The translations under genes and the position numbers were made by a program. DNA of 64,000 bases, from NCBI RefSeq assembly GCF_011059145.1, contig NZ_JAALLT010000002.1, positions 372,001 through 436,000 on the forward strand, written 5' to 3'. The notes below the pieces were generated by a model. The model saw only the letters and a program-made list of their open reading frames with translations, searched no databases and had not been told where the DNA came from. Of the stretch, positions 63,033-64,000 are shown piece after piece; position 1 is the first letter of the stretch, and the number at the start of each line of letters is the position of its first letter. The stretch is from Halalkalibaculum roseum (GTDB lineage: Bacteria; Bacteroidota; Rhodothermia; Balneolales; Balneolaceae).

Positions 63033-63113
63033 ATGCAGTCCCTATTACTGTATTTAGCCCTTTTAAGGTTTCCCAAAGGTGCGAATGATGTTTCATCATC
63101 ATTTGTAACCTAA
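63033..63113 (+). CDS. 26-codon leader ORF between riboswitch 2 and btuB
   Basis: ATG 63033 (MQSLLLYLALLRFPKGANDV then SSSFVT, stop TAA 63111-63113) is the first start after the riboswitch hairpin with its GGGAG. Its distance from GGGAG (15 nt) is close to that of the btuF start in riboswitch 1 (13 nt). Its stop is 9 nt before the btuB start, and btuB itself has no good ribosome site. So it may be translated and pass ribosomes on to btuB. A short hairpin AATGATG/CATCATT (63084-63103) lies near its end. The peptide has a hydrophobic first half. Whether it is made is unproven. Confidence 0.45.
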   Translation: MQSLLLYLALLRFPKGANDVSSSFVT

Positions 63114-63122
63114 CACACAAGA

Positions 63123-64000
63123 ATGAATATATTTAAACCACTTCTAACGGTTTCAGCCGTTTTAGCGATACCGCTATTCCTGCCGATCGATGCGGCGGCC
63201 CAATCTGAAACTACACAAATTGATACCGCAAAAGTCTACACCCTGGATGAAGTCATTATCAGTGCCAGCCGCATTGAGGAGAATCCATCCATGGTTGGGC
63301 GTAATGTAACGGTCATTAGCAGGGAAGACATAGAAAAGTCTCTTGCATTTAATATAGCCGATTTGCTTGCCGAACAGGAGAGCATTCATATGATCGGTAA
63401 CAACCAGACACCGGGTTCGCTGCAACAGGGTTTTATACGCAACTCTAACAGCCGTCATTCAGTGATTATGGTAGACGGGGTTCGCATCAGCGATCCCTCT
63501 ACGGTCAACAACAGTGCCGACCTCTCGGAGCTTTCCCTTGCCGGGGTGGAGCGTATTGAAATAGTACGAGGCTCTCACAGTACGCTTTATGGCTCATCGG
63601 CAATAGGAGGTGTAATTAATATTATCACAAAGAAAAAAGGCGCGGAAGGCTTTAATCTTGATTTCACGACCGACCAAAGTCTTTTTAACCGGCAATCATG
63701 GTCGACCAGGAATAATATGATGGTCAATATGACGTCACCCGGTGGCTTTTATGCCGATGCCGGATTTTCCCATCAATACTCCAACGGTATGGATGCTACC
63801 ATAGACACCGTTAACGCTCCGAACTCATACAATCCCCAGGACCGTGATGAATTCAGAAAACTTGACCTGATTGGAAAGGTGGGATATAAGACGGATAAAT
63901 CAGATATCTTCATATCGTACCGCAATGAAAATCAGAGCAATGAGGTAGATCAGGGTGCCTTTAATGATGACGACAACGCAAAGGTAGATTTCTATCGTGA
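63123..64000 (+). CDS. btuB: BtuB-like TonB-dependent cobalamin receptor, 3' part missing
   Basis: An open frame from ATG 63123 runs off the right edge (292 codons visible). It has a signal peptide (MNIFKPLLTVSAVLAIPLFL, to about AAAQS), a TonB box-like YTLDEVIISASR (~38-49), a plug domain with DLLAEQESIHMIGNNQTPGSLQQGFIRNSNSRHSVIMVDG (pieces, ~82-120) and SLAGVERIEIVRGSHSTLYGSSAIGGVINIITKKKG (pieces), then the first barrel strands. The overall plug is BtuB/vitamin-receptor-like and the second riboswitch upstream supports B12 as ligand. The ATG has a weak ribosome site and depends perhaps on the leader ORF. Confidence 0.88.
   Translation, partial: MNIFKPLLTVSAVLAIPLFLPIDAAAQSETTQIDTAKVYTLDEVIISASRIEENPSMVGRNVTVISREDIEKSLAFNIADLLAEQESIHMIGNNQTPGSLQQGFIRNSNSRHSVIMVDGVRISDPSTVNNSADLSELSLAGVERIEIVRGSHSTLYGSSAIGGVINIITKKKGAEGFNLDFTTDQSLFNRQSWSTRNNMMVNMTSPGGFYADAGFSHQYSNGMDATIDTVNAPNSYNPQDRDEFRKLDLIGKVGYKTDKSDIFISYRNENQSNEVDQGAFNDDDNAKVDFYR

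Noticed and set aside
1-64000. CRISPR array, prophage, transposase or tRNA/rRNA gene
   Set aside because: Reading both strands showed no repeat-spacer series, no recombinase or transposase, and no tRNA- or rRNA-like segments.

Overview
The window looks like the chromosome of a free-living, aerobic Gram-negative bacterium of the Bacteroidota/Balneolota type; a Balneolales genus is my best inference. The support is gene content: an ssb-gldE pair, a secreted protein with a type IX secretion sorting tail, a TonB-receptor/DUF4249 pair, DUF3098, GH3-family and VPS10/BNR-type proteins, and promoter-like matches to the Bacteroidota TTTG-N19-TAnnTTTG pattern. I see no rRNA, tRNA, CRISPR array, insertion sequence or prophage. 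Several genes appear to start at TTG.

Layout, left to right. 1-5.2 kb: the start of a secreted S9 peptidase (runs off the left edge), an AIM24-family protein, a secreted dienelactone hydrolase, a DUF1614 membrane protein and ssb with a strong terminator. 5.3-11.3 kb: gldE-like CNNM/CBS protein, murB, a DUF2779 nuclease-like protein whose Cas4-like active site looks destroyed, and an M48 lipoprotein protease. 11.4-15.1 kb: purB, then a LuxE-like/LuxC-like acyl-activation and reduction pair. 15.1-22.7 kb: a YdjM-type membrane protein, a lone-CxxCH lipoprotein, a large BNR/VPS10 propeller protein, a cupin and a CaCA antiporter. 23-32 kb: TonB receptor plus DUF4249 lipoprotein, leuS behind a long structured leader, a GH3-family protein and citrate synthase. 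32-37 kb: minus-strand maf, TPR protein, a secreted protein of the family often mislabelled asparagine synthetase B, and mazG. 37-44.5 kb: DUF3098-DUF92-dicarboxylate symporter, a TPR protein, a T9SS cargo protein, an aldo/keto reductase and two tiny membrane proteins. 44.5-53 kb: acyl-ACP thioesterase and an RND efflux operon with one adaptor and two permeases but no TolC. 53-58.6 kb: PNPOx-family flavoprotein, small lipoprotein, a multicopper oxidase with permuted domains, and an amidase.

The right end is a vitamin B12 uptake locus: cobalamin riboswitch 1, BtuF-like binding lipoprotein, BtuC-like permease and BtuD-like ATPase with overlapping genes, then cobalamin riboswitch 2 and a BtuB-like TonB receptor cut by the window edge. 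Both riboswitches end in the same small hairpin, with a Shine-Dalgarno-like GGGAG in its loop. In riboswitch 2 that hairpin does not precede btuB directly but a 26-codon leader reading frame that ends 9 nt before the btuB start. This suggests B12 control through translational coupling and is the most unusual regulatory arrangement I found.
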